A stretch of DNA of 64,000 bases from assembly GCA_044226195.1 (NCBI GenBank), contig JBGAHO010000006.1, positions 1 to 64,000 on the forward strand, in the 5' to 3' direction. This DNA is from RPQJ01 sp044226195. GTDB taxonomy: Bacteria; Pseudomonadota; Gammaproteobacteria; Steroidobacterales; Steroidobacteraceae. The position numbers and the translations under genes are program-made. The notes beneath the pieces were generated by a model. It worked only from the letters and a program-made list of their open reading frames with translations, made no database searches and had not been told where the DNA came from. Positions 54,011 to 62,079 of the stretch are shown here, piece after piece (the first letter of the stretch is position 1; each line of letters begins with the position of its first letter).

Positions 54011-54433
54011 TCAGCTCAGCCAGCCCCTCGCCGCCGCCTTGCGCGACAGCAGCACGAGGCCGATCGCAATCGCCAGCACCATGCCCTGCATCACCACGAC
54101 CTGCGATCCGAGCCCGCCGGTGGATCGGCTCATCAGGTAGAAGCTCAGGTCCTGCACGATGCAGCCGGCCAGCGACGCCAGCAGCAGCGGCGTGGCCCAG
54201 CGCTTGCGCAGGACCAGGCCCAGGCACCCGAGCGCTCCGGCCCAGACGGCCACGGCAGTCGCGGCCACGGACCACATCGGGCGGGCTGCACGCAGGGCCT
54301 GCAACTCGGGCGTCATCTTTGCGAGTTGCTCCGGCGTCACCATCACGTCCTGCAGGTATGCCCAGCAGCCGATCAGGTTCCACAGCAGCGCGACGACGGC
54401 CACCGGCACGAACCACTTCGGTGTCGTGTTCAT
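54011..54433 (-). CDS. Small integral membrane protein, function unknown
   Basis: 140 residues with four predicted transmembrane helices (VPVAVVALLWNLIGCWAYL, VAATAVAVWAGALGCLGLVL, ATPLLLASLAGCIVQDLSFYL, VVVMQGMVLAIAIGLVLLS). The start at 54433 has GGAGG 5-6 bases upstream; the frame extends to 54487 but without such a site. The layout resembles small DoxX-like or DUF-type sugar/permease proteins, but I cannot assign a family with confidence. Confidence 0.7.
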   Translation of the reverse strand: MNTTPKWFVPVAVVALLWNLIGCWAYLQDVMVTPEQLAKMTPELQALRAARPMWSVAATAVAVWAGALGCLGLVLRKRWATPLLLASLAGCIVQDLSFYLMSRSTGGLGSQVVVMQGMVLAIAIGLVLLSRKAAARGWLS

Positions 54434-54518
54434 GGATCCTCCCGTTTTCCCCGGACCGAATAGACCACCGGCCGGCGGGAGCGTCAATCCTGCAGTGCGG
54501 CGAGACCGCGGGCGGCCG

Positions 54519-55346
54519 CTACAGCAGCACGCGATAGAGCATGCGCACGGCGACGACGCCGAGGAAGACGCCGAACGCCGCCGAGAGCTTGCGGCGATCG
54601 AGCGTGTGCGCGAGCTTCGCGCCGAGCGGCGCCACCCGCCACGTGATCGGCGCGACCAGCGCGAAGCCGAGCAGGCTGACGTAGCCGAGCGTGAGGGGCG
54701 GCAGCACTTCGCCGGCCGGTGGCCGCGCGAACAGGTAACCCACGGTGGCCGGGATCGCGATCCACAGTCCCATCAGCGCGGCGGTGCCGACGGCCTTGTG
54801 CACCGGCTCGCCGCAGAGCGTCATGGTGGGCACGCTCATGGTGCCGCCGCCGATGCCCATCATCGCGGAGATGCCGCCGATGAGCGCGGGAATGAGCGCA
54901 CCGGCCACGCCCCCCGGCAGCGACGGCCGCAGCACGACGTTGTCGAGCGGCAACAGCATCTTCAGCGCGGCGAGCAGGCAGACCCCGCCGAAAACGGCGG
55001 CGAGCACGTGGCTGTCGACCTGAGCCGCGGCCAGCGAGCCGAGCAGCGCGCCGACGACGATCGGCAGGGTCCAGCGCCGGACGATCGCGTGATCGACCGC
55101 GCCCCGTTTCTCGTGCGAGCGGGACGAGGAGATCGCGGTCGGGATGATGGTCGCCATCGACGTCGCGACCGCGATGTGCAAGGAGACGGCGCGGTCGATG
55201 CCCGCCCCGGACAGCGCGAGGTCGAGCGCCGGCACGAGCACGATGCCGCCCCCGACGCCGAGCAGCCCGGCGATCAGGCCGCCCGCCACTGACGCAGCGA
55301 TCACGGCGGCGATCATCGGCACCCAGTGGAGCAGGCTCTCGAGCAC
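54519..55346 (-). CDS. TauE/SafE-type sulfite/organosulfonate exporter family permease
   Basis: 275 residues with about eight membrane helices. The family repeats are GGLIAGLLGVGGGIVLVPAL in the first half and GGISAMMGIGGGTMSVPTMTL in the second, each a glycine-rich inverted repeat. Such proteins export sulfite, sulfoacetate or other small anions. It is divergent from the ThDP enzyme (55475), separated by 128 bases that hold a TATAGT at 55421-55426, a possible -10 for the latter. No functional link to the sulfotransferase-like gene is shown by sequence. Confidence 0.9.
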   Translation of the reverse strand: MLESLLHWVPMIAAVIAASVAGGLIAGLLGVGGGIVLVPALDLALSGAGIDRAVSLHIAVATSMATIIPTAISSSRSHEKRGAVDHAIVRRWTLPIVVGALLGSLAAAQVDSHVLAAVFGGVCLLAALKMLLPLDNVVLRPSLPGGVAGALIPALIGGISAMMGIGGGTMSVPTMTLCGEPVHKAVGTAALMGLWIAIPATVGYLFARPPAGEVLPPLTLGYVSLLGFALVAPITWRVAPLGAKLAHTLDRRKLSAAFGVFLGVVAVRMLYRVLL

Positions 55347-55474
55347 GCGGCCTCCATCGTGGAAAGCCGCAAAGTGTACCGGCCGGGCCGCGGCGGCGCC
55401 TCAGGATCGCGGCGGCGGCGTATAGTTTCGATCATCCGACAACAGCAACGATCGCGGATCGACCGGGGAAAACC

Positions 55475-57229
55475 ATGACCGAGACCAGTGGCGGCGAAGT
55501 CCTCGCGCGCATGCTCCAGGCGGAAGGCGTCGAGAAGGTGTTCGGCATCATCGACGGCACGTACTTCGGCTTTTACTCGAGCCTGCACCGGCTCGGCATC
55601 GAGATCGTCACGCCCCGCCACGAGACCTGTGCGGCGCACATGGCCGGCGCCTACGCGCGCCTCACCGGCCGGGTCGGCGTGTGCATGGCCAGCAACGGGC
55701 CCGGTGTGGCGAACATCCTGCCCGGCCTCGCGGTCGAGAACGCCGAAGGCAATCGCGTGCTCGCCATCACGAGCTGCCGCCGGCCGCAGATCGTCTACCC
55801 CGACCGGGGCGGCACCTACCAGTCGTTCGACCAGGTGGGCACGATCTCGCACCTCGCGAAGTGGAGCCACTCGGTCGTCTCGTTCGACCGCGTGGCCGAA
55901 CTCGGGCGCACGGCCCTGCGCCACTGCCACGAAGGTCGCCCGGGCGTCGTGCACCTCGACGTGCCCGAGACGATCATGAACGGCAAGGTCAAGGCCGAGG
56001 TCCCGATCTGGAAGCCGCACCAGTACCGCCGCACCGCGCCGCTGGTGCCGTCGCCCGAACAGGTCGCACAGGCCGCGGAACTGCTCGCGGCCGCCGAGTT
56101 GCCGATCATCCACGCGGGCAGCGGCGTGATCCACGCCGGTGCCTACGCCGAGCTGCGCCGCGTCGCCGAGCTGCTGCAGTCCCCGGTGACGACGAGCTGG
56201 GCGGGCCGCGGCGTGCTGCCCGAGACGCACGAGTGCGCGATCCCGATGCCGTACGTGAAGCTCAACCACGAGGTGCGCAACGACGCCGACCTCGTGCTGT
56301 GCGTCGGCTCGCGGCTCGGCGAGACGGACTGGTGGGGCAAGGCGCCCTACTGGCGCCACCCGTCGCAGCAGCAGATGATCCAGGTCGACCTCGACGGCCT
56401 CATCCTCGGCGCCAACAAGCCCGCGGCACTCGCCGTGCAAGCCGATGCCCGGGTGTTCCTCGCGGCGCTGGCGCAGGAGCTCGAGGGGCGCCGCGGCCGC
56501 ATGAACCTCGATGCGCGCCGCCGCAAGCTCGCGAAGTACCACGACACGATGCGTACGGAGCGCGCCAAGCTCGACGAGAAGCTGGCCGACCTGGCCGTGC
56601 CGATGAATCCGGCGCACCTCGCCGCCACCTGCCAGCAGGTGTTCCCCGAGGGCAGCGTGCTGGTCGCGGACGGCGGCAACACCGCCGTGTGGGCCATGAT
56701 GTTCCACCAGATGCGCGTGCCGAACACGCTGCTGTCGACGTTCAAGTTCGGCATGCTCGGCGCGGGCGTGGCGCAGGCACTCGGCGCCGCGGTGGCGCGG
56801 CCCGGTGAGCCCGTCTGCTGCATCATCGGCGACGGCGCGATGGGCTTCCATCCCCAGGAGGTCGAGACCGCGGTCCGCAACGGACTGCGCGTGATCTTCG
56901 TCGTCGCGTGCGACCGGCAGTGGGGCATGGTGAAGATGAACCAGCAGTTCGCGCTGAAGCCGATCAAGACGCTGATCCGCAAGTCGCTCGGCCCGGACGA
57001 GACCATCAAGGCCGACCTCGGCGAGATACGCTTCGACCTGCTCGCGCAATCGATGGGCGCGCACGGCGAACGCGTCGCCGACCCGCGCGAGCTGAAGGCG
57101 GCGCTCGAGCGGTCGCTCGCGAGCGGCGGCCCCGCCGTCGTGCACGTGGACGTCGACCCGGTGAAGCACATGTGGGCCCCGGGCCTGATGCACTTCAAGG
57201 ACATGCACCAGGAGCCCAAGGGCAAATGA
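55475..57229 (+). CDS. ThDP-dependent lyase/decarboxylase (acetolactate-synthase-like), first gene of an eight-gene operon
   Basis: 584 residues with the three-domain ThDP enzyme fold. The catalytic glutamate is Glu50 in RHETCAAHMAGAYARL. The C-terminal ThDP/Mg motif starts GDG at 452-454, but the usual second half NN is CD (Cys479-Asp480) in VVACDRQWGMV. Domain III's central GGNTAVWAMMFHQM segment is present. It may carry out a benzoin-type condensation or a decarboxylation; the substrate is not recognised. The BASS transporter starts by ATGA overlap, so product transport is likely linked. Confidence 0.87.
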   Translation: MTETSGGEVLARMLQAEGVEKVFGIIDGTYFGFYSSLHRLGIEIVTPRHETCAAHMAGAYARLTGRVGVCMASNGPGVANILPGLAVENAEGNRVLAITSCRRPQIVYPDRGGTYQSFDQVGTISHLAKWSHSVVSFDRVAELGRTALRHCHEGRPGVVHLDVPETIMNGKVKAEVPIWKPHQYRRTAPLVPSPEQVAQAAELLAAAELPIIHAGSGVIHAGAYAELRRVAELLQSPVTTSWAGRGVLPETHECAIPMPYVKLNHEVRNDADLVLCVGSRLGETDWWGKAPYWRHPSQQQMIQVDLDGLILGANKPAALAVQADARVFLAALAQELEGRRGRMNLDARRRKLAKYHDTMRTERAKLDEKLADLAVPMNPAHLAATCQQVFPEGSVLVADGGNTAVWAMMFHQMRVPNTLLSTFKFGMLGAGVAQALGAAVARPGEPVCCIIGDGAMGFHPQEVETAVRNGLRVIFVVACDRQWGMVKMNQQFALKPIKTLIRKSLGPDETIKADLGEIRFDLLAQSMGAHGERVADPRELKAALERSLASGGPAVVHVDVDPVKHMWAPGLMHFKDMHQEPKGK

Positions 57230-58143
57230 CCGAGCTCGACGCGGTCCGGCTGAACTTCAGCCCGGAGTCGCTGGTCGCGCTCGACGTCATCCTCGCGTTC
57301 GTCCTGTTCGGCGTGGCGCTGGACATGAAGGTCGAGGACTTCAAGGGCATCGTCGCGGCGCCGCGCGGCACGATCATCGGGCTGTTCGCGCACTCGGTGC
57401 TGTTGCCGGCCGTGGCCTTCCTGCTCACCGTGGCGCTGCAACCGGCCCCGAGCATCGCGCTCGGCATGATCCTGGTCGCCTCCTGCCCGAGCGGCAACAT
57501 CTCGAACTTCCTGGTCGCCTACGGACGCGGGAACACGGCGCTGTCGGTGACCATCGCCGCGTTCTCGATGCTGGGCTCGATCGTGTTCACGCCATTCAAC
57601 CTGGCGTTCTGGGGCGCGGCGAATCCGCGGACGCGCCCGATCCTCGAGGCGATTTCGCTCAGCCCCTGGGAAGTCTTCGGCACCATCGTGCTGCTGCTCG
57701 GCATCCCGACGGTGCTCGGCATGTCGGTCGCGCATCGCTGGCCGCGCTTCGCGCAGCGCAGCCGCAACACCTTCCGCCTGCTCTCGCTCGGCTTCTTCGT
57801 GCTGTTCGTGCTCGGCGCGCTGGTCGCCAACTGGGACTTCTTCCTCTCCTACACGCAGCGCGTGCTGCTGTTCGTGTTCCTGCTGAACGCCTTCGCCCTG
57901 CTGACCGGCTACTTCACGGCCCGCGCGTTCCGCCTTCCCGAGCGGGACCGGCGCGCGGTGGCACTCGAGGTCGGCATCCAGAACTCCGGTTTCGGGCTCG
58001 CCCTGGTCTTCAACTTCTTCGGCGGCCTCGGCGGCATGGCCATCGTCGCCGCGTGGTGGGGCATCTGGCACCTCGTGGTGGGCCTCAGCCTCGCAAGCTG
58101 GTGGCGTCGCCATCCGCCGGCGACCGTGGAGCAGCCGGCATGA
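57226..58143 (+). CDS. Bile acid:sodium symporter (BASS)-family transporter
   Basis: 305 residues with about nine membrane helices. The family motif is ILVASCPSGNISNFLVAYGRGNTALSVTIAAF (read near residues 84-115), and LEVGIQNSGFGLALVFNFFGG is the second conserved region. BASS proteins take up bile acids or organic anions such as pyruvate and 2-keto acids with sodium. It overlaps the ThDP gene by ATGA and the following SDR gene also by ATGA. It probably imports the substrate of this operon or exports its product. Confidence 0.9.
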   Translation: MTELDAVRLNFSPESLVALDVILAFVLFGVALDMKVEDFKGIVAAPRGTIIGLFAHSVLLPAVAFLLTVALQPAPSIALGMILVASCPSGNISNFLVAYGRGNTALSVTIAAFSMLGSIVFTPFNLAFWGAANPRTRPILEAISLSPWEVFGTIVLLLGIPTVLGMSVAHRWPRFAQRSRNTFRLLSLGFFVLFVLGALVANWDFFLSYTQRVLLFVFLLNAFALLTGYFTARAFRLPERDRRAVALEVGIQNSGFGLALVFNFFGGLGGMAIVAAWWGIWHLVVGLSLASWWRRHPPATVEQPA

Positions 58144-59120
58144 GCGGCCGACGCATCCTCGTGACGGGCGCCGCCGGCTACCTCGGCCGGGGCCTGGTCC
58201 GATCGCTGGCCGCGCGTCGAGGCACGGCCGCGGCGCTCGACGGCGTGGTGGCCAGCGACGTGCGTGAGGTGCCCGCGGCCGGGCGACTTCCCGGCATCGA
58301 CTATGCCGCGCTCGACGTGCGCGACGCCTCGCTCGAAGCCGTGCTCCAGCATCATCGGATCGACACCGTGGTGCATCTCGCCGCCATCGTCACGCCCGGG
58401 CCGACCTCCAGCCGGGAGCTCGAGTACTCCGTGGACGTGCTCGGCACGCGCAACGTGCTCGAGTGCTGCGTGCGCGCCGGCGTCGGCAAGCTGGTCGTCA
58501 CCTCGAGTGGCGCGGCGTACGGTTACCACGCGGACAACCCGGCCTGGCTGACCGAGAGCGACGCGCTGCGCGGCAACGAGGAGTTCGCCTACTCGCACCA
58601 CAAGCGCCTGGTCGAGGAGATGCTGGCGGAGTATCGCGCGCGACATCCGCAACTGCGGCAGGTGGTGTTCCGCGTCGGCACGATCCTCGGCGAGACGACG
58701 CGCAACCAGATCACGGCATTGTTCGATCGCCCGCGGCTGCTCGCGCTGCGCGGCTCCGACAGTCCGTTCGTCTTCATCTGGGACGAGGACGTGATCGGCG
58801 CGATCGAGCGTGCGATCGACACGGACGCCGCCGGCATCTACAACGTCGCAGGCGACGGCGCACTGTCCATCCGCGAAATCGCCGCGCGCCTCGGCAAGCC
58901 GTGCCTCACCGTGCCTCCCGGACTGCTGCGCGCCGTGCTGGCGGTGCTGCACCCCGTGGGCCTTGTGCCTTACGGTCCCGAGCAGGTGAATTTCCTGCGC
59001 TACCGCCCGGTCCTCGACAATCGCCGGCTCAAGTCCGAGTTCGGCTACGTGCCGCGCAAGACGTCGGCGGAGGTCTTCGACTTCTATTGTCGGGCGCGTG
59101 GGCTCGGGAGTCCCGGGTGA
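58140..59120 (+). CDS. Extended SDR (NAD-dependent epimerase/dehydratase-like)
   Basis: 326 residues. The dinucleotide motif is LVTGAAGYLGRGLVRSL at the N-terminus, the active-site pair is Tyr and Lys in FAYSHHKRLVEEML, and TSSGAAYGYHADNPAW supplies the Ser. C-terminal substrate domain is PFVFIWDEDVIGAIERAID and RYRPVLDNRRLKSEFGYVPRKT. Family members reduce or epimerise sugar nucleotides, sterols or phenolics. Its stop overlaps the GTG of the next SDR gene, so the chain is coupled. Confidence 0.9.
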   Translation: MSGRRILVTGAAGYLGRGLVRSLAARRGTAAALDGVVASDVREVPAAGRLPGIDYAALDVRDASLEAVLQHHRIDTVVHLAAIVTPGPTSSRELEYSVDVLGTRNVLECCVRAGVGKLVVTSSGAAYGYHADNPAWLTESDALRGNEEFAYSHHKRLVEEMLAEYRARHPQLRQVVFRVGTILGETTRNQITALFDRPRLLALRGSDSPFVFIWDEDVIGAIERAIDTDAAGIYNVAGDGALSIREIAARLGKPCLTVPPGLLRAVLAVLHPVGLVPYGPEQVNFLRYRPVLDNRRLKSEFGYVPRKTSAEVFDFYCRARGLGSPG

Positions 59121-59935
59121 CGACGCCGCGTCGATTCGCGGAGGCCGTGGTCGTCGTGAGCGGCGGCGGTGGCGGGCTGGGCCGCGCACTCGCCCTGCGT
59201 TTCGCGCGGGACGGCGCGCGCCTCGTCGTGCTGGACCGCGACGCAGGCGCGGCCGCGAACGTGGCCGCCGAGATCGAGGCGCAGCGCGGCTCGGCGCTCG
59301 CCTTCGCCTGCGACGTCACGGATGCCGCCGCGTGCGATGCGGCCGTGCGCGCCACGCTCGAGCGCTACGGCCGGCTCGACGTGCTGGTCAACAACGCCGG
59401 CATCTCGCATCGCAGCGCCTTTGCGCGCACCGACCCCGCGGTCATCCGCCGGGTGGTCGAAGTGAACCTGTTCGGCGCCGTGAACCTGACGCATGTCGCC
59501 CTGCCTGCCTTGCTCGAGAGTCGCGGCGCAATCGTGGCGATCTCCAGCGTGGCCGGGTTCTCGCCGCTGATCGCGCGCACCGGCTATGCTGCGAGCAAGC
59601 ACGCCCTGCACGGCTTTTTCGGCAGCCTGCGCAGCGAGGTCCGGCCGCAGGGGATCGACGTGACGCTCGTGTGTCCGTCCTTCATCGACACCGCGATCGA
59701 CCGCCATGCGCTCGGCGCCGACGGCGGTACGGCGCGCCATGCGCAGGTGACGGTGGGCCGGCGCATGACTCCGGAGTTCGTCGCCGAACGAGTCAACGGT
59801 GCCGTGGCGCAGCGTCGTCCGCTGCTGCTGATCGGCGCGACGGCGTGGCAGGCGTGGTGGGTCAGCCGACTCGCGCCCGCGTGGTACGAACGCATCATGG
59901 CGCGCCGGCTGCAGGGCGAAATGCAGGGCGACTGA
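59117..59935 (+). CDS. Classical SDR family oxidoreductase
   Basis: 272 residues from a GTG at 59117 whose last two bases overlap the preceding stop. SDR motifs are VSGGGGGLGRALAL (NAD(P) binding, with Gly-rich variant), NNAGI, and the catalytic Ser/Tyr/Lys in SSVAGF and YAASKHALHG. C-terminal hydrophobic tail (ATAWQAWWVSRLAPAWYERIM) suggests membrane association, as in some retinoid or steroid SDRs. Works presumably on the product of the ThDP or epimerase-like enzyme. A 15-base gap precedes the zinc dehydrogenase. Confidence 0.9.
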   Translation: MTTPRRFAEAVVVVSGGGGGLGRALALRFARDGARLVVLDRDAGAAANVAAEIEAQRGSALAFACDVTDAAACDAAVRATLERYGRLDVLVNNAGISHRSAFARTDPAVIRRVVEVNLFGAVNLTHVALPALLESRGAIVAISSVAGFSPLIARTGYAASKHALHGFFGSLRSEVRPQGIDVTLVCPSFIDTAIDRHALGADGGTARHAQVTVGRRMTPEFVAERVNGAVAQRRPLLLIGATAWQAWWVSRLAPAWYERIMARRLQGEMQGD

Positions 59936-59938
59936 CGC

Positions 59939-59944
59939 TATAGT
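59939..59944 (+). promoter_or_regulatory. Possible -10 box for internal promoter
   Basis: TATAGT lies 6 bases before the ATG at 59951. If it is a real -10, transcription would begin near the ATG and produce a leaderless message. No -35 element is visible and the surrounding operon is tightly packed, so this is weak. Confidence 0.2.
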
Positions 59945-59950
59945 GACGCC

Positions 59951-60937
59951 ATGCTCGCCATGGTGCTCAAGCATCCGCGCGGCGCGCTCGAACCCGAACA
60001 GCGCGCGCTGCCGACTCCCGGTCCCCACCAGGTGCTGATCGAGGTGCACGCCTGCGCCGTGTGTCGCACGGACCTGCACGTCGTCGACGGGGAACTGCCG
60101 GGCGTGCCATCTCCCATCGTGCCCGGACACGAGATCGTCGGACGCGTCGTCGCGCGCGGGCCGGGCGCCGAACTCGAGGACGGCGCGCGGGTCGGCGTGC
60201 CCTGGCTCGGCACCACGTGCGGCCACTGCGACTACTGCCGCTCGGGCCGCGAGAATCTCTGCGACGAGGCGCGCTTCACGGGCTGTCACCTCGACGGCGG
60301 ATACGCCGAGTACGCGCTGGCCGACGCCCGCTACTGCCTGCGCCTGCCCGAGGGCCTCGATGATGCACACGCGGCGCCATTGCTGTGCGCAGGCCTCATC
60401 GGTTACCGCGCCCTCACGATGGCAGGCGACGCCCGCCGGCTCGGGATCTACGGCTTCGGCGCCGCCGCGCACATCGTGGCGCAGGTGGCGCGGCACCAGG
60501 GTCGCGAGTGCTACGCGTTCGTGCGCCGCGGCGACGAGGCGGCGGCCGGCTTTGCACGCGAACTCGGATGCGTGTGGGCCGGCGGCAGCGACGAGGCGCC
60601 ACCCGAGCCGCTCGACGCCGCCCTCCTCTTCGCGCCCGCGGGCGAGCTCGTGCCCCGCGCGCTCGCGGCCGTGCGCAAGGGCGGCACGGTCGTGTGCGGT
60701 GGCATCCACATGAGCGACATCCCGTCGTTCCCCTACGCGCTGCTGTGGGGCGAGCGGGTCGTGCGCTCGGTCGCGAACCTCACGCGACGCGACGGCGAGG
60801 AATTCCTGGCCCTGGCACCGCGCATTCCCGTGCGCACTCACGTGAAGACGTTCCCTCTCGACGCCGCCAACGACGCCCTGCAGCAGTTGCGGGACGGCCG
60901 GCTCAGCGGCGCGGCCGTGCTGCTCCCCCACGCATGA
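59951..60937 (+). CDS. Zinc-dependent alcohol dehydrogenase family protein
   Basis: 328 residues, somewhat shorter than the 340-370 of standard zinc dehydrogenases. Catalytic zinc ligands are Cys in HACAVCRTDLH and His-Glu in PGHEIVGRV; structural-zinc cysteines are TTCGHCDYCRSGRENLC. The Rossmann motif is YGFGAAAHIVAQVA, an unusual GxGxxA variant of GxGxxG. The signature resembles AdhA-type fermentative alcohol dehydrogenases. It probably reduces or oxidises an aldehyde made in this operon. Its stop overlaps the ATG of the ExoD gene. Confidence 0.9.
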   Translation: MLAMVLKHPRGALEPEQRALPTPGPHQVLIEVHACAVCRTDLHVVDGELPGVPSPIVPGHEIVGRVVARGPGAELEDGARVGVPWLGTTCGHCDYCRSGRENLCDEARFTGCHLDGGYAEYALADARYCLRLPEGLDDAHAAPLLCAGLIGYRALTMAGDARRLGIYGFGAAAHIVAQVARHQGRECYAFVRRGDEAAAGFARELGCVWAGGSDEAPPEPLDAALLFAPAGELVPRALAAVRKGGTVVCGGIHMSDIPSFPYALLWGERVVRSVANLTRRDGEEFLALAPRIPVRTHVKTFPLDAANDALQQLRDGRLSGAAVLLPHA

Positions 60938-61581
60938 AGTTGCCGAGCCTGCGTTCCGGGGAGCGGCTGCGCCCTCGACGCCTCTCGGAGGTGCTTTCCG
61001 ACGTCGCCAACGATCCCGCGCGCGAGACGATCGCCTTCGCCGACATCCGCAACGTGATGGGCGACCGCGCGTTCGGCGCCCTGCTGTTCGTGTTCGCGGT
61101 CCCGAACGCGCTGCCGGTCAACGTCCCCGGTGTCTCCGCGGTGCTCGGCCTGCCGCTGCTGTTCCTGTCCGTGCAGCTCATCCTCGGCTTGCGCGCCCCG
61201 TGGCTGCCGAAGTCGATGATGGCCCGCTCGATCCGCCGCACGTCTTTCGCCCGCGCCATGAACGTGGCGGTCCCGTGGATCCGGCGGGCGGAGCGCCTGC
61301 TGCGACCGCGCCTGCAGTGGCTCGCCAGCCGGGGCTTCGACCGGGTCGTCGGCCTCGTCTGCGCGGTGCTCGCCATCGTGCTCATGCTGCCGATCCCGTT
61401 CGGGAACATGCCTCCCGCCGTGGCCATCTGCGTCCTTGCGCTCGCGCTGCTCGAGGAAGACGGCCTCGCGACGCTGGTCGGCCTGGCGGCGGCGGCCGGC
61501 GCCCTGTTCATCGCCTCCGGGGTGATCGTCGGGCTCGTGAAGGCGGTATCCTTGTTCCTGCGCCACCTGCTCGGCGCCTGA
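60934..61581 (+). CDS. ExoD-family membrane protein
   Basis: 215 residues with about four to five membrane helices. Motifs: FGALLFVFAVPNALPVNVPG and GLPLLFLSVQLILGLRAPWLP, typical of ExoD, a protein first linked to exopolysaccharide production and alkali tolerance in rhizobia. It starts by four-base overlap with the dehydrogenase. Why it belongs to this operon is unclear; a role in keeping the membrane or export state is possible. Confidence 0.87.
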   Translation: MKLPSLRSGERLRPRRLSEVLSDVANDPARETIAFADIRNVMGDRAFGALLFVFAVPNALPVNVPGVSAVLGLPLLFLSVQLILGLRAPWLPKSMMARSIRRTSFARAMNVAVPWIRRAERLLRPRLQWLASRGFDRVVGLVCAVLAIVLMLPIPFGNMPPAVAICVLALALLEEDGLATLVGLAAAAGALFIASGVIVGLVKAVSLFLRHLLGA

Positions 61582-61602
61582 CGCGCAAGGGAGTCCGGGG
61601 TC

Positions 61603-62079
61603 ATGAAGATCAACGTCAAGAAGTCGCTCAAGACCGACGTCGAGTCGGCGTTCAAGCTCTGCACGGAGCAGAAGCAGCAGGAAGCGGTCTACGCTCAGCT
61701 GGCCGGCACCAACGTCAAGATCAAGCGGGCCGGCAGGGTGCCGAACGTCAAGCTGACGATCTCGCGCCGCATGCCGGCGAACCCGCCGGGCGCGATCAGG
61801 AAATTCGTGCCGGCGACCAACGACGTGTCGCACACGGAGGACTGGGGCGCGGACGGCAAGGGCTTCAAGTCGCAGATCGTGATCGACATCCAGGGCGTGC
61901 CGGTGAAGATCGTCGGTACCAAGGCGCTGCAGCCGGAGAAGGGCGGCTGCACGGTCGAGTGGAACTTCGACATCACCAGCGGCATCCCGCTGCTCGGCAG
62001 CATCCTCGCGGCCTTCGCCGGCGAGGAGATCAAGAAGAACCTCGAGGACGAGTACCGAGTCCTCAAGGCGTCGGTCTGA
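61603..62079 (+). CDS. DUF2505-family protein
   Basis: 158 residues. The sequence, lysine-rich and with no signal peptide (MKINVKKSLKTDVESAFKLC; ITSGIPLLGSILAAFAGEEIKKNLEDEYRVL at the end), matches DUF2505, a START/Bet v 1-like fold of unknown ligand. Such a fold could bind a lipid or an aromatic compound, which fits a pathway operon. It begins 21 bases after ExoD with GGGAG-type ribosome-binding site at 61590-61594, and its last bases overlap the next gene's proposed start. Confidence 0.8.
   Translation: MKINVKKSLKTDVESAFKLCTEQKQQEAVYAQLAGTNVKIKRAGRVPNVKLTISRRMPANPPGAIRKFVPATNDVSHTEDWGADGKGFKSQIVIDIQGVPVKIVGTKALQPEKGGCTVEWNFDITSGIPLLGSILAAFAGEEIKKNLEDEYRVLKASV

Noticed and set aside
55421..55426. 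TATAGT as a confident promoter of the eight-gene operon
   Set aside because: No acceptable -35 sequence at 16-18 bases upstream.
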